In this document: piece after piece, positions 1-11,373 of the stretch
Numbering within the stretch: the stretch's first letter is position 1
How the letters are laid out: each line of letters opens with the position of its first letter
NCBI GenBank assembly: GCA_958496175.1
Contig: OY292277.1
Location: 41,923,050-41,987,049, forward strand
Direction: 5' to 3'
Origin: Sisyra terminalis
Lineage: Eukaryota; Arthropoda; Insecta; Neuroptera; Sisyridae
Length of the DNA: 64,000 nucleotides
Translations under genes and position numbers: made by a program
The notes under the pieces: model-generated
Databases searched by the model: none
The model's input: only the letters and a program-made list of their open reading frames with translations
What the model was told of the DNA's origin: nothing

Positions 1-387
1 ATTTACTTCTTGTAAAAGGGAAAGGTTTGTAAAGGATTTAAGATCTTTTTTTTTGTATTCTGTTTTTTAAACAACACTTTACTGTAAAATATCAACGATA
101 AGAAGCAGGTGGAATGGAGAGAAAGAAATTTCAAAACGATATTTAAATGAGACTTTAACGATAAAGTCTTTTTGTTTTTTGTATTGAAATGCGATATAGT
201 ATTAAGCTTATAAGATACGAATAATAAATATCGTTAAATGGAAACAAATATATCGTTATAACGTGACTTCAAACGTTCACAAAAGCTCTTTTTCGCATTG
301 TATTTTTAAAGCTCAATGTCATGCACAAATATAAATTTATAAATAAATGTGCTTTACTTTTCTAACGTACATTTTTTTTTATTACAG

Positions 388-410
388 AAGTAAATTCTCG
401 GTTTATTCTG
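388..410 (+). CDS. candidate 23-nt microexon
   Basis: Seen: a 23-nt segment sits between near-ideal splice signals. A branch-point-like CTAAC lies at 362-366, followed by a T-rich tract and ATTACAG ending at 387. The segment is followed at once by the strong donor GTAAGTGATT at 411. Read from its second base it gives SKFSVYS plus one carried G. Read from its third base it gives VNSRFIL, and the remaining frame has a stop. Inference: a microexon of a plus-strand gene whose neighbouring exons lie outside the window or far downstream. The SKFSVYS phase fits the exon candidate at 10,977-11,059. The product is not recognised. Chance splice-like signals do occur in AT-rich DNA, so only transcript data would decide. 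Confidence 0.4.
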
Positions 411-1596
411 GTAAGTGATTTTTGTATAAGTTTATTTAAAAGTTAAATTAAAATGTATGTATTTTTATAAATTGAATATATACGTGAGGGAAAATCCTTG
501 CATTTGTAAGGGCATCGACACGATTTTCCGTGGGCTTTTTAAAGCTTACGCTTGAATAAATTGTAACCCACAACCGCACAACACAATATGTGCATTTGAA
601 CGGGGAAAAACTGTCAATTGCCTAAAACCACTATCCAAAACCCTTAACCCGTATCCATATCCATTTCCGTTATCTTATCTTTTGTATGCATTTTAAATCG
701 ACTCAACTTGGCCATTAAAGCACAATGCTTTTTGATAAAATGACATTTTTCAGCAAATCAATAATATCAAGAAGACATTTGCCATAAGCTGGGAAAATGA
801 TTGAAAAAAAAATATGAAAATTTAAACTTCTACTGTTTACTTTCTTGAGTTAAAATTAAACATTTCAACCTCAATTCCGTTCAACACTTGAAAGCTCTCG
901 GGAATCTCTTTTTTCAAATGTTAGTTTTGCAAGTCTACCAGGAATATTTCAAGTTTAGTCAATAATTTGCACTTTGTTTAAACGTTTGAAACTTCACAGG
1001 AACAAATTGTGGTGTTTTCTTGTCTCTTGGCACATTTGCCATCTTTGCACAATACGTTAGAATGCAAATTCTTTCAACTTGCATTTGGATAACTTGGATA
1101 GTTTTATATTTATTTGTATGTGTTTTAGTTCTGTCAACTTATCGTTGTCAGTTAATATCCGTTCTTAGATCCAATTTTTTTTGTGGTGGAAACATTTTCA
1201 TAAAACATGGTTAAAGGAAACAATCATTTCAAAAGGTATGTTTTGAAATATCTGTTGCAGACAATGTCTACGAGATATGAAAACATCATTTAACTTTTCA
1301 AACAGTTTTATTATGCCAATAGTTGATTTATATAAGTAATGATAAATCTAAGGGAATAAAGAAATCATTTTATTGGGAAATTGAAATGTACTTTTGAGAT
1401 TACTTTATGTAAAAGTAACAACTTTAACATGATTTTTTTTAAGAAAACCAATTTAATATTTGATTTATTATATTTCTATACAATCTATTAATTCTTAAAT
1501 AAATAAAAGAATCTTTTTGAATTCTATATGTTTTTATACCCTTACAAACGTAGCTACAGTGGATTTAAAATTAGCGCAATGACTATCGTCATTGAT
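411..1596. other. AT-rich non-coding stretch
   Basis: I see no gene or repeat here. The only longer frame (1,020-1,214) is short and hydrophobic with no start context or family match. If the microexon at 388-410 is real, this is the beginning of its downstream intron. Confidence 0.5.
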
Positions 1597-1702
1597 TTAT
1601 ATATGAAAGATCATGTTACCGTATCTATACGTCATTACCATCAATACCGTATCGATATTGACGGTATTATCGTATTGATACGGTATTGACAGCATTACCG
1701 TA
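1597..1702. repeat. imperfect hairpin of GGTATTGA-like words
   Basis: Seen: AATACCGTATC at 1,643-1,653 is exactly inverted as GATACGGTATT at 1,677-1,687 with a 23-nt loop. The block also repeats the short words TTACCGTA and GGTATT several times. It looks like a small foldback or degenerated terminal repeat. No target duplication or partner copy was found. Confidence 0.4.
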
Positions 1703-3090
1703 AAATATGTGGGCAACAATTTTTTTTTTCCAGAATTCTTAAATGACAAAAAAACACTCAAATATTCCATTGTTTTTTTTCCAAATTCCAAAAGTATAGT
1801 GCTCACTTGATGGACGTAAAGTGTTTGTTAATGCAATAAAACTGTATTTTTTTAGCAATTTAAAAAAAATTCTTTTACCCATCCGGAACATTGATGATGG
1901 AGTACCACAGCCAATCATAGAGTGTAAAAGTAGTTTAGTATGATGATTTTTGAAAATATTTCCAACGGTTGTTAAGCCTTGTCAGGTTACAATAATAAAT
2001 AATTTTTAATGTTTCATTTATGCAGACTAACTAATAGTTTTCTTATGTTATGCCTCCAATGATGTACATAAGCAACGTATTCATGCTTATTATGAAAAAG
2101 CGACTAAGGAAAATTTTTGAATCGTTTGTTCCCAGAAATGATTATTGTTGTGAAAAAATAATTCTATGGACAATTTGTTTAGATAATTGTTTGGCATACA
2201 ATTTTATCTGAAATATTTGTATCATAAAACGAGCCGTTTCGCTGAAAAATACAGAAAACTCATTTTTGTAAACTTTGACATTGAATAAATTTTTTAGCAC
2301 GCATGGGATCGATAGGGATTTTTCACAATATCAGTATAATGGCTTCCCTAACGTTGATACAAATTTTCAACTTGTTGAGAATTAATACTATGATACTACT
2401 CACGTTAACATTTTTAACAATTTTTTCCTAATTCTAAGATTGTTGAATTAACAGAATTCTGGAATGGAAATTATTCTTTAATTTCTTTTAATTTTAATTA
2501 ACTCTTTTAAATTAATTTTTACGTTTTAAGCAGTGTCTTGTTTCTGATACTCAAAGTATACAGTATGGTTATAACTCAATGTATCAATAGTATTTAGTTA
2601 AAAGGTGATATTATTTTATACATTACATACCCTACATTACATTATACACGGACACGTTTACTCTTCAATTTTATTTATATGAATGTATATGTATAAAAGA
2701 TCGGTAATAATGTTTCGTGTTTACCAATCTTTTGATAATTAAATTTGGAATTTTAATTGTAGATTAGACAAATGTTGTCACGGTGTTTTATATTTTTCAT
2801 CCATATCGTCCATTTGTGAATCTAAACCATCCAAGATGCCACTCAAATACACCCACATAAGCTCAACAAAATAAGCCCGATAATTTAGCAGGAGTTCAGT
2901 CCTGTACACACGTACAATACAATTATGTATGTATAAAGATAAATTATGCAAAATTTTGTATACAGACTAAATGCAAAACTATTTTTCCTATTAAAAATAA
3001 CGTTATAATTTTTGTACTAAAAATTGTAATTTTTGTAGTCTTTTTTATTAAAATTTTTTAATCAAAATTTTTGTAATCTTCATAATCAAT
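1703..3090. other. AT-rich non-coding stretch
   Basis: Nothing recognisable: no splice-flanked frame, no inverted repeat and no transposon protein in any frame that I could support. Confidence 0.45.
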
Positions 3091-3099
3091 TTATGATTG

Positions 3100-3790
3100 C
3101 TTCTTCCACAATATATCATTTTTAAATCATAGTGCAAGAGATATAAGAAACTCTTTGCATAGTTGAATACTGTGCATTTAAAATTTCCTTTTCCTTTACG
3201 GTTTACCAGGATGAGGTTTGGACAGCCTCATCGTTCAAATTAGTTTCAAGTTCTTCGTCTTATATATCATTATCTTGCTATATAAAGATAGCTATCAGAA
3301 AATTCTAACCATAATTCCTAGTTCAGTTCTTTTGTTGAGAATTTTGATCTTCCAAATGAGTCTTCCGCCCAAATGTAGTCCTAGATATCAGAATTTGGTG
3401 ACCTGAAGTAATTGTTGTTTGTTGAGAAAAACGAATGGACATTAAATGTCTTTGCTAGTTTTGAATAAAATTAATGCAAATATTGCGTCTTTTACATTTG
3501 TTTTACAACAGTTTTTCATTTTTGGAAGTCCAGAAGGCTTTGAAGCTTCTCCGGTGGTTAATTCTATGATGCGATATTTCAATTAATTTACGTGTTGATT
3601 GTATTTAAGGCAGGTTATTCTACTGACTACAATTAATTTAATTTTATCTAAATTAATGGCCAATTTGAATAAAAGATTCATCGATAACATCAACTACAAT
3701 TTTTCAAAATCTTTTGCTAGAATGGCAGTATCGTTGGTAAATCTTCCTATCTGATACTTTTTGTGCAATTCTCTAGAAAGTAAATATATT
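3100..3790 (-). pseudogene. Jockey-type LINE, reverse transcriptase C-terminal part, decayed
   Basis: Seen: reading leftwards on the minus strand, the Jockey order appears in broken frames. FTNDTAIL (the FADDTAIL catalytic block with one Asp lost) lies near 3,730. YLGLHLGGRLIWK lies near 3,375, and then a degraded NKRTELGIMVRIF and YSKIMIYKTKNLK block runs to about 3,200. Known: in intact elements this is the palm and thumb of the ORF2 reverse transcriptase, which copies LINE RNA at a nicked target. Frameshifts and stops throughout mean it is dead. The endonuclease remnant at 4,380-4,596 lies 5' of it on the same strand and is probably the same insertion, with the intervening roughly 1 kb or more of ORF2 lost. 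Confidence 0.7.
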
Positions 3791-4379
3791 AGTAACAGCA
3801 AAACAGTTTAATTAAGTTCAATCACTTAAGTGTTAAGAATATTCTTAAATCGATTTCTTGAGTAAACTGAAAATTGAATATTTTGAGATCGTCAATTTAT
3901 GCACAAGGTAGGATGTATCTCAATATTACTCAGATAGTTTTAGAATCAATCTTATCGGTTAACTGTATAAAAATAGTTTTGTAGCCGATGAGAAAAGAGT
4001 GAACTAACTGCTAAGCGAAAAATTGATTTAATGTTTTAACTAAAAAACAATCATTTATTGGTGATTCTTTTAAACAGCCAAACATAGCAGTACGAAGACC
4101 CTTTTCTTGGTCACTATACAATTCAGTTAACCCAAATTTTCGTAAGATAATATCATGAAAAGTTTTCCGAAAATTGTAAAAAAAATGAAAGATTTAAAAA
4201 CTATTCTAAGGTTGAAAAAATTTAAATAATATCATTAAAATTGTCCACCCTCATTTTATTTTGACTGCTACAATGACCAAATTTATTATTACAGAAACAC
4301 TTTTGAAAATGGGAAATAGGTAAAAGTATAAATGTCAAATAAAATAATTTGAGGAAGTTATGAAGTTATTGTGATAAGT

Positions 4380-4596
4380 GAGTGTTTCTCGGAATAATAA
4401 GAACTTATCGTTCAGGACACGCACAAGAATGGTCAAATTTGTAAGTCAGATATCCTCATATAAAAAGTTTCATTTGCCAGTCAAGTGAGTTTTCGTAACG
4501 AGACCTGTCATTTCTTTTATACAATAAAATTATAGCTCACTTTTGTTCCGAACAAGTCCATTCACATTCCATAGTAGAACAGTGAGGCGTTTTTCT
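4380..4596 (-). pseudogene. Jockey-type LINE, endonuclease domain N-terminus, decayed
   Basis: Seen: minus-strand translation gives LTVLLWNVNGLVRNKSEL, then KTHLTGK and a degraded block that fits the NHPDGRAHGGSAI region of Jockey endonucleases. Known: this is the start of the apurinic-like endonuclease that nicks target DNA for LINE insertion (WNxNGL carries a catalytic Asn, and the T-E-T-H-F block is degraded to TKTHL here). A stop follows the first block and the frame shifts several times. On the minus strand it precedes the reverse transcriptase remnant at 3,100-3,790, so the two likely derive from one internally deleted copy. Confidence 0.65.
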
Positions 4597-4610
4597 TGAG
4601 ATGACATACT

Positions 4611-5115
4611 TTTACCGATGAACAAAAATGTTTGAAAAGTGCTTAAAAGTTATAAGTTTTCTTTATTTAATTGACAAGGTTAAGCTTTGAATAGGGATTG
4701 GAGTGTAATAGTGTGAAGCTGTATATCCATAAAATTTTATGAATTATGAATCCCTGGAAAAATATAATTTTAATGAGGAAACAGGGTTTTACATAGAATT
4801 TAAATTATATCAGTGATCATTTTTCATAACGCAAAAATCTCATAAATTATTTTCTTAAAAATTTTTTTTTTTTAATTTTGATTATTGATAACCAATTAGA
4901 AAATTCATACAGCTTTGAACCATTACTTTAAAAAGGTGCTTACCTGTTCAAAATTTGACCTATATTTAAGACTGTGATTCGTAAATAATTAGTATAATTC
5001 AAAATAAGATTTTTTCGCTGACTTTGAACAGTTATACTTTGTATACAATATATAGAATATATTGCGGTCCTATTTATGTAGTATAATTTAATATAATAAT
5101 ATATAAAAATGATAC
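4611..5115. other. AT-rich spacer between two LINE copies
   Basis: No gene seen. A CAG-GTAAGC donor-like site lies on the minus strand near 4,940, but no supported exon precedes it. Confidence 0.4.
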
Positions 5116-5319
5116 CATAAACATAAATTTGAACAGAAGTTCAAAGAAAAATGTTCGTGATGTATTGCCCAGATTAACGTGAATTATCACAAAGCAGTTA
5201 CGGAGTGATCCAAACTACTTGATGACCACTGAGTAAGATTACTTGGCAATCGAAATACGTATCTGGGCAATACGTCACGAATATTTTTGTTTGAACTTCT
5301 GTTCAAATTTATGTTTATG
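5116..5319. mobile_element. 204-bp MITE with about 58-bp terminal inverted repeats (family 1)
   Basis: Seen: the left arm at 5,116-5,173 begins CATAAACATAAATTTGAACA. It is matched with few differences by the reverse complement of 5,262-5,319. Between the arms is an asymmetric core of about 90 bp that contains CTCAGTGGTCATCAAG on the minus strand. No coding capacity. Relatives in this window: 40,400-40,540 shares one arm plus the core, and 8,885-9,108 shares the motif ATACGTATTTCGATTG plus the CAGTGGTCATCAA word in inverted pairs. Outside the arms, flanks also resemble each other (TAGTATAATTTAATATAATA at both 5,080 and 40,358), so the true family ends may lie further out. Confidence 0.75.
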
Positions 5320-5339
5320 TATACACAGTAGTATCATTC

Positions 5340-6445
5340 GTATAACAAACGGTCAGTACTTTTCTCTACGAAACGTAAGATATGCCAATAATTATACGCA
5401 GTGTTAAGACTGAAATCTCTGAATTACTTCAATAATGGAACTGCTGGCAGTTTCCCAAGTAGTATTCCATACATTCAAACCAGTTTTAGGTCCTCTTATA
5501 CAAAATATTAGCTAACTTTCTTGGGACAGGTATGATCCACGTCGTAATAACCATCACAGCTTTCTTAGCTTATAGCCCAGTTGTTCGCGCTTTTTAGTGA
5601 TATGTTTGTGTCAAATGAGGCATCAGTTGCCTCTATTACCGGAGATATTTGTCGGTTATTCATGAAGATGTGAGGGCAAGTACCTCTTTTGGTAGTAAGT
5701 GTCACTTGTTCCAACTTTTCTTCATTAATTTTTATGTTCCATCAATGAAACTATTTCTGGAACACATTTAAGGTATCTTGTAGTTTTTCTGTGGCAGTAA
5801 TGGGGCAAGTCGCTTACTAGAATCTTACTAGAATTGCCGTATCATCGGTAAAGGTTGCCATTGAGGAGTTATTGATAATCGGCATATCCGCAGTGTACAT
5901 TAAGAGGAGGACTGGTCCAAGGATGCTCCCTTGTAGAATCCTGGATGTTATTTGGGAAGTAGTTGATTTCAACTCTTTGAAAGTAACAAATCTACGATTT
6001 GTTAAGTACGCCTTGATGATCTCGATGATTGAAGTGGACATCACTCTTTTAATTTTAAAATTGAGCCCTTGGTGCTGTATTTTGTCGAAGGATTGGCTTA
6101 TATTGAGGAAGAAGTATTTTTTTTATGCAAAGATTTTATTATGGTGTTAGCTACTATATATACTTGCTTTTCGATTGCGTGTCTTGGTCTAAACCTAAAC
6201 TGGTGGGATGAGATTAGGTTTCCCTTTTTTAGAATGAGTATTATGCGTTTTAGTAGTAGTCGTTCGAATAGCTTGAACACACTAGGTATAATAAAAGGCT
6301 TATTGGTCGATAGAATCGTACTTCATTTTTAGGTTTTCCACTTTTGAGTATTGGGATCATTTTGGCCATCTTCCACTGTGAAAGGTAGCTCCTCATGTCA
6401 AGGATGGCGTTGAAAATTCTGATGAAAATGGCGACCGTTTTATAG
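5340..6445 (-). pseudogene. Jockey-type LINE reverse transcriptase, decayed
   Basis: Seen on the minus strand, in order: WKMAKMIPILKSGKPKNEV and RFYRPISLL near 6,330-6,400; FKLFERLLLKRIILIL and SSHQFRFRPRHAIEKQV near 6,180-6,275; IKAYLTNRRFV, LQGSILGPVLLLMYTADMP and ATFTDDTAIL at 5,825-6,020; INEEKLEQVTLTTKRGTCPH near 5,690; KKREQLGYKLRKL near 5,590; and a thumb remnant ending IIEVIQRFQS near 5,430. Known: this is the full fingers-palm-thumb series of a Jockey ORF2. The usual F/YADD box is TDD here. At least three frameshifts and several stops make it non-functional. It lies on the same strand as the copy at 3,100-4,596 but must be separate, since its RT lies 5' of that copy's endonuclease. 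Confidence 0.85.
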
Positions 6446-8884
6446 GATAACTTTTACAAAATAATTTGATACAATTTATAATAAATAATTCTTCTAATAA
6501 ATCTCAACTTAAGTGCTTATTAACCTTATTAGACAAAGCCTCTGATTAGAAAAATCTTGTTTAATTTTACTTCAGTTCAAGAAACGTCAAAGTTTAAATA
6601 TTTATCTATTTCTGCATAATTTGGTGTATCATACCTTTTTTCAATGGGCTTGAATATCAGCCTCGTCTACAAAAAAAAAACGAAATCAAAAAATCAAATA
6701 TTGAATGTCCACTCCAACAAATATTTCGTATAAAACTCTATGCAAATCTCCGCTGTTTGCAACTTGTCAATATTGCAAACAAATAATTTGAGATTGCTTA
6801 TTGAATGACATTGTTAGATTCATCTCGAGATTGGAGTCTGGATATTCCGATTCCGAATCTACTTGAAACGAAATGCACTCATTTTATTAACAGCAAACGA
6901 ATATTGGAGATACAACTTATTGATTTCCTCTGATAGTAACATAAATTGGCTCGGTATACAGATATTTTACCTTAGAGAGAAAATAACCTTTTTTCCCCAG
7001 CACATTTTTTGCCTTCTTTTTATTAAATGATCATTAAGGATTTATTCACGATTATAAAGCATGTTTGCCGTAAATACTTTCTTTTTAACTTGCAAAACCA
7101 TAAAACCACTTTTTCCGTTTCGTTTGTGCGTATTTTCTTAACCGAATAAACAAGTAATAATCGTGTGTAAATCAATCAAAGCACTTGATAGCCAAGTAAA
7201 ACTCTAGCTTCACATGTTTTGTGATGTCAAAGACGAGGAAAAAGTCATTGAAAAAGATTGATGGATTGAGCTGAAGGCCGGATTTTCAATCTTCTCTCGG
7301 ATGGATTTATTTAATTATTTCAAAACTGTAAAAAAACAAAAATTGATTTAAAAGCACAATCCACGATTTAATTGATGTCGTTTTGAGTGAAAGAAAATTT
7401 GGAATTTCAAATTTCTTAAGTGCTTTTCAGCCTAATCCAATCACTTCCAATACATTAGTTTTATATAGTTGTACGATCGGTTCGTAAAAATCTTTCTACA
7501 TGTCAATTTTGTCGTAAAACTTTCCCTTAACTTAGTGAGGCCAAAACGTTCTCAATTTAGCATTTTTCACCTAGTTTTCGTAGTTTTTTTTTTTTATTGC
7601 AATGATCATTCGTTCACATGTTTATTGGCTGCTTGAACTCTAATACCGACAAGTTTAAAGGGAAAAGTTTGAGAAAAAAGTTTTCTGAACTTGTAACCTT
7701 TTACGGATTTGATTATTTTTTTTTGCCCACGACGAAATTCATTCGTACAAACTAGAATCTAGATAATAGACGTCATACAGGCTTTTTCGGAGAAATACAG
7801 ACACAAACATCAACAGTTCAAACTATAGTTTCAACTACTTGGTTCTTGTAAAAAGAATTAAACCTCTTATCTTTACTATTAATTACATTTTTTTCTATTT
7901 TTTCGAATATTTGTTGGGCTTATTTAAAAGTGTATGATGATTACATACAAAATGATAGACAATTTTTGTTTTCACTATTGAAAAAAGCATTAAATTTTCA
8001 TTATTAAAATTGGCTAGAGTGAATAAGTACATGGAAAAAAGTACAATAGTTCACGAACTGTTCGAGATTTCGTATTATGTTACTTTGAGCTATCGTTTAC
8101 AACAATAAAACAGTTTACGTATAATTGCGCGCGCATCAAAACTTCAAATATTTTTCAAAAACCAAGCCAATTTTTTTTTCCTCAAATTCATAGGATTTAT
8201 TAATTTATAGCATTTCATAATATTTATAGGACATCAACAATCAACAATATTTAATCCATTGAAAATTGTGTAAATATACATTTTGTATAAACTTTTGCTT
8301 GAAAATAATTTCCGTATAGAAACTTGCTTTATTTTTTAACATTTTACTAATACAATAAAATTTTAATTCATATAATTATTGACACTTCTTCAAATTGATT
8401 ACACCTAAACTTCAGATACTTTTCCACATTTGAGTAACCATTTATCATAATATTATCTCGGTTTATTCTAAAAGCAAAGCACTTCCCTAAAATCAAGCGC
8501 TTTTGATTTTTCCATCGAATGATTCATTGCTATGGATTTTACTGTACGTTTTTGTAAGAGGAAATTTAATTGAATCCATTGGAAACCAAATATAGTAAGA
8601 AATGTACATCAAATAGATGACCAAAAAGTATTATTTTTCCTTAATAAAATATAAAATATCCCAAAATGCATTTTTCGAAAAAGTGTTAACTTTTTTGATT
8701 TTATTTAAGAAAGTCTGCATCCACTCTTTACCACCAAATATTTTTTTTCGCGCACTTAAAAAAGTTTATTTCTATTATCCATTTATATAAATGTAATGTG
8801 TGAAAATTTTTTAAAATATCATTGAGTTAAAATCAACGATGTCAATCGTAAATATAAATTTTGCACTAAAGTTCCAAAATATTA
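6446..8884. other. AT-rich non-coding stretch
   Basis: I found no gene, no transposon protein remnant and no clear inverted repeat. It could be intron or intergenic DNA. Confidence 0.4.
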
Positions 8885-9108
8885 CTTGATGTTTTGTCTT
8901 TGATACGTATTTTGGTTCTAGCCAATCAGCCTTCAGTGGTCATCAAATAATATTGAGTCTTTATGGATGTGCTATTGGATGGTGATAACTCATCACATAG
9001 CAGAAGAAATTTAATATTCCTTGATAACCACTGACAGAGGTTGCCAACCAATCGAAATACGCATCTGAGACAATACGTCAGGAAACATTATTTAAACATT
9101 AAGGGATC
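8885..9108. mobile_element. foldback element related to MITE family 1
   Basis: Seen: the left half carries GATACGTATTTTGGTTCTAG followed by CAGTGGTCATCAA (8,901-8,945). The right half carries the reverse complement of ATGCGTATTTCGATTGG and CAGTGGTTATCAA (9,024-9,065). The centre is itself palindromic, with TGCTAT...GGTGAT facing ATCACATAGCA. The whole unit of about 224 bp can fold into one long imperfect hairpin. The shared words tie it to the elements at 5,116 and 40,400. No coding capacity. The frame at 9,041-9,286 is an artefact crossing its right end. Confidence 0.6.
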
Positions 9109-9587
9109 CCTTTTTCATAAAATTAGACGTATAAGGTCAAACTATATATTTGATTATATAAGTATATTACCTAATTATATAATCGTTAGCCGTTTTAAAA
9201 TTGTTCTGGAATTTTCGATAGTTTTTGAAACGATATTATTCAAACGTGGGTTTATGGGGAACGAAAGACTAAAAAGAGGCACTTAAACGAATTTGCCTTT
9301 CAAATTATAAAGTTTGGTCTTATTTCAAAATTAAAATTTAATGATCTTTTTTATTCGAAATCTAATTTTTGTTTTGTTTTCCTTCTTGTTTAATCACTAA
9401 AATATATTTTAAAGAAAGAATTACAATACTACTACTCAAAAATTGATAAAGGCGTAATTCAACCATTCCTACATTTAACATAGACTAATGTTTTATTTTT
9501 CATTTGCCAATCACAATTAATAAATAAATGAATAATTATGAATGTACTATGGCTCAATTTCAATATACCTTTACAACAACAATGTTA
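9109..9587. other. AT-rich non-coding stretch
   Basis: Nothing recognisable beyond simple AT-rich sequence. Confidence 0.4.
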
Positions 9588-9652
9588 CATGAAAAGAAAT
9601 CAAGTGAAAAGACTACATATAAGAGTTTCAACTACTTATTCATATATACGAC

Positions 9653-9682
9653 GTTTCATCGGTCTTATTCCGACATCTTCAG
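9653..9682 (-). other. hammerhead-like core motif, left arm
   Basis: Seen on the minus strand: CTGAAGA, stem II candidate TCGG...CCGA, then GAAAC. A hairpin follows (ATAAG...CTTAT) ending near GTAGTC. The core bases fit CUGANGA and GAAA. Stem III is imperfect, so catalysis is unproven. Confidence 0.35.
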
Positions 9683-9910
9683 GTATCTAAAACAACAGAC
9701 AATACAATAATTACGATAACATTACGAATCATATGGAAAAATTATAACAGTACATAGAATATCAAATAATTCAAATACCTTGAACCGTTCGCCAAAACAT
9801 TAGCAATATTTCGATCATTACAAAACAGCTGCAATTTTCAACTTTTCATTCGTCCAAATTTAGTTAACATTATCGATTCTATTTATTTTAATGCCTGTCG
9901 TTTTAGAAAT

Positions 9911-9940
9911 CTGATAATGTCGGAATGAGACCGACGAAAC
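9911..9940 (+). other. hammerhead-like core motif, right arm (degraded)
   Basis: Seen: CTGATAA, TCGG...CCGA stem and GAAAC, followed by the hairpin CAAATAAATA...TTATTATTTG and GTGGTC. The first core has A where G8 is needed, so this copy is probably inactive. Confidence 0.3.
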
Positions 9941-10008
9941 GTCGTATATACAAATAAATAGTCGAAATTATTATTTGTGGTCTTTTCACCTGATTCCTTT
10001 TCATTTAA

Positions 10009-10951
10009 AATTTACAAGACTTGAAGATTTTATAAACAATCGTGCATAAAAGTTTTTCTCGATAATTAATTTCAAAGCTGCTAATGTTAGTGCGCATCTC
10101 AGGAAATCTGTACGTAAAGAAATAAGTTTCAATAAACCGTATAAATGTAACTCTGATGCCCATTTTCAAATTTTAATTAAAGCTCAACATTAAATTGAAA
10201 TTACTATACTTTACGATTTTCCGATTGGTAGTTTATTAGTTACAATTTAATGCTCAGCCTTAAAATGCTTCAACTTAATAAATTTATAATCGTTAAATTC
10301 ATTATTGAAGATAACACGAATACGTTTTCGTTACACCTTGCGTTCCACCATAAATATCGTTCCTGTTGAATGTAATTAACCTCTCATTGTGGTAAATCAA
10401 TTAATTTGTTCAATATCATTATCTGAAAATTCCCCAAGCTCAAATACGTCCTGTTTGTTGTTTTACGTTTTGCCAGAACCAATCGAATATCATTTGCAAT
10501 ATTAATATGAACTGCAACTGTAGCAATAAATAAGGGCGTCAACATGATAGGTTCGGGTGCCTTAGAGTGTGAGGCCAAAATTAGATTCTATTGATAATAT
10601 TATATGAAACTAATCCTGACATAATTAAATTCAAAGTGACAAACTGATACGTTAATTCCTAATAAAATTTCAATAATATTATTAACCTGTGTCGACAATT
10701 TCAACCAACCAGCCTCAAGAGTGAAACCTAAACGAAATTCCCTCAATGATAATAAAAATGAGAATTTTTTTTTCGTATTACATGGAAATTTAATATTTAC
10801 GTAAAATGGAGAGAAAAATGTGATAGCCGTAGTTTTACTTTGGTCTAATAAATCATATAAAATGATTGATGATGTGAAGTTAACCACGAAATGATGAACC
10901 GTATCCATCTAATATATTAAAGACGAAATATATATATTATTAATTATAAAC
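10009..10951. other. stretch with two unassigned minus-strand frames
   Basis: Two open frames on the minus strand (10,600-10,908, 102 codons; 10,384-10,578, 64 codons) run close together. Neither shows a domain or repeat that I recognise, and neither is flanked by convincing paired splice sites. Segments such as EFRLGFTLEAGWLKLSTQ look less AT-biased than chance frames here, so an old coding remnant is possible but not supported. Confidence 0.25.
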
Positions 10952-11059
10952 ATGTCTGGATTAATATCTTTTCTAGAGCTTCTAGTTGGAAATCCTATAC
11001 AAACAGCATGGAGAAGGCAATTTGAACTGTTAAGGCTTTGTCTTCGAATTTATATGTGT
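10952..11059 (+). CDS. candidate coding exon of unknown product
   Basis: Seen: an open frame from ATG (context AAACATGTC) begins MSGLISFLELLVGNP and ends RLCLRIYMC, 36 codons. It runs into a strong donor, GTAAGTAATA, at 11,060. The composition is clearly more protein-like than its surroundings, with mixed codons and basic and hydrophobic residues. A pyrimidine-rich acceptor, TATCTTTTCTAG, ends at 10,976. The segment could therefore be an internal exon, 10,977-11,059 (83 nt, entering in phase 1 and leaving in phase 0), rather than a first exon. In the internal version the reading frame is the same. I do not recognise the protein. The downstream read-through adds only 11 codons before a stop. 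Partner exons were not identified with certainty. Confidence 0.4.
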
Positions 11060-11373
11060 GTAAGTAATAAGCTTTGGCAAAGTTATTCATTCGCTTGAAA
11101 AAGGTGGATATTAGGAAGTGCTAAGTCAATCACGAGGCAAGTTTTGTTTGTATTCAAGTGAGATGTGAATAAACTGATCTACTTATTTAATGTGTGTGAA
11201 AACGAATTTTGACAAAAGACTAAGAAATAATTAGTACACAAAAGTGAACATAATTAATGGATGGCTGTCTTAGATAACTTCACCAATGGTTATTGAAATA
11301 TCAATATTTGAGTTAAAACAAAGAAACCATTAGTTTATAATCATGGTGAATTGACCCAAGATGCATATTGTAA

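Larger units (their letters stand above)
9588..10008. mobile_element. inverted-repeat element, about 120-bp arms, hammerhead-like motif in each arm
   Basis: Seen: 9,588-9,705 matches the reverse complement of about 9,885-10,008 at most positions. Shared words include ATATACGACGTTTC, GGTCT.ATTCCGACAT and TTTCTAAAAC. A unique AT-rich spacer of roughly 180 bp separates the arms. In each arm, the strand reading outward has CTGANRA, a short stem (TCGG facing CCGA), GAAACGTCGTATAT, a second AT hairpin and then GTC. Known: sequence blocks of this general form occur near the ends of some insect retroelements, and hammerhead ribozymes use CTGANGA and GAAA cores. Inference: two retroelement ends inserted head to head, or one foldback derivative. 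The 60-codon frame at 9,528-9,710 is an artefact of the left arm. Confidence 0.65.

Noticed and set aside
4936..4950. Strong CAG-GTAAGC donor-like site on the minus strand.
   Set aside because: No open exon with a supported acceptor precedes it, and it lies between transposon remnants.
10600..10908. 102-codon minus-strand frame.
   Set aside because: No domain, no splice context and no homologous copy. It is kept only as a note in the stretch entry.
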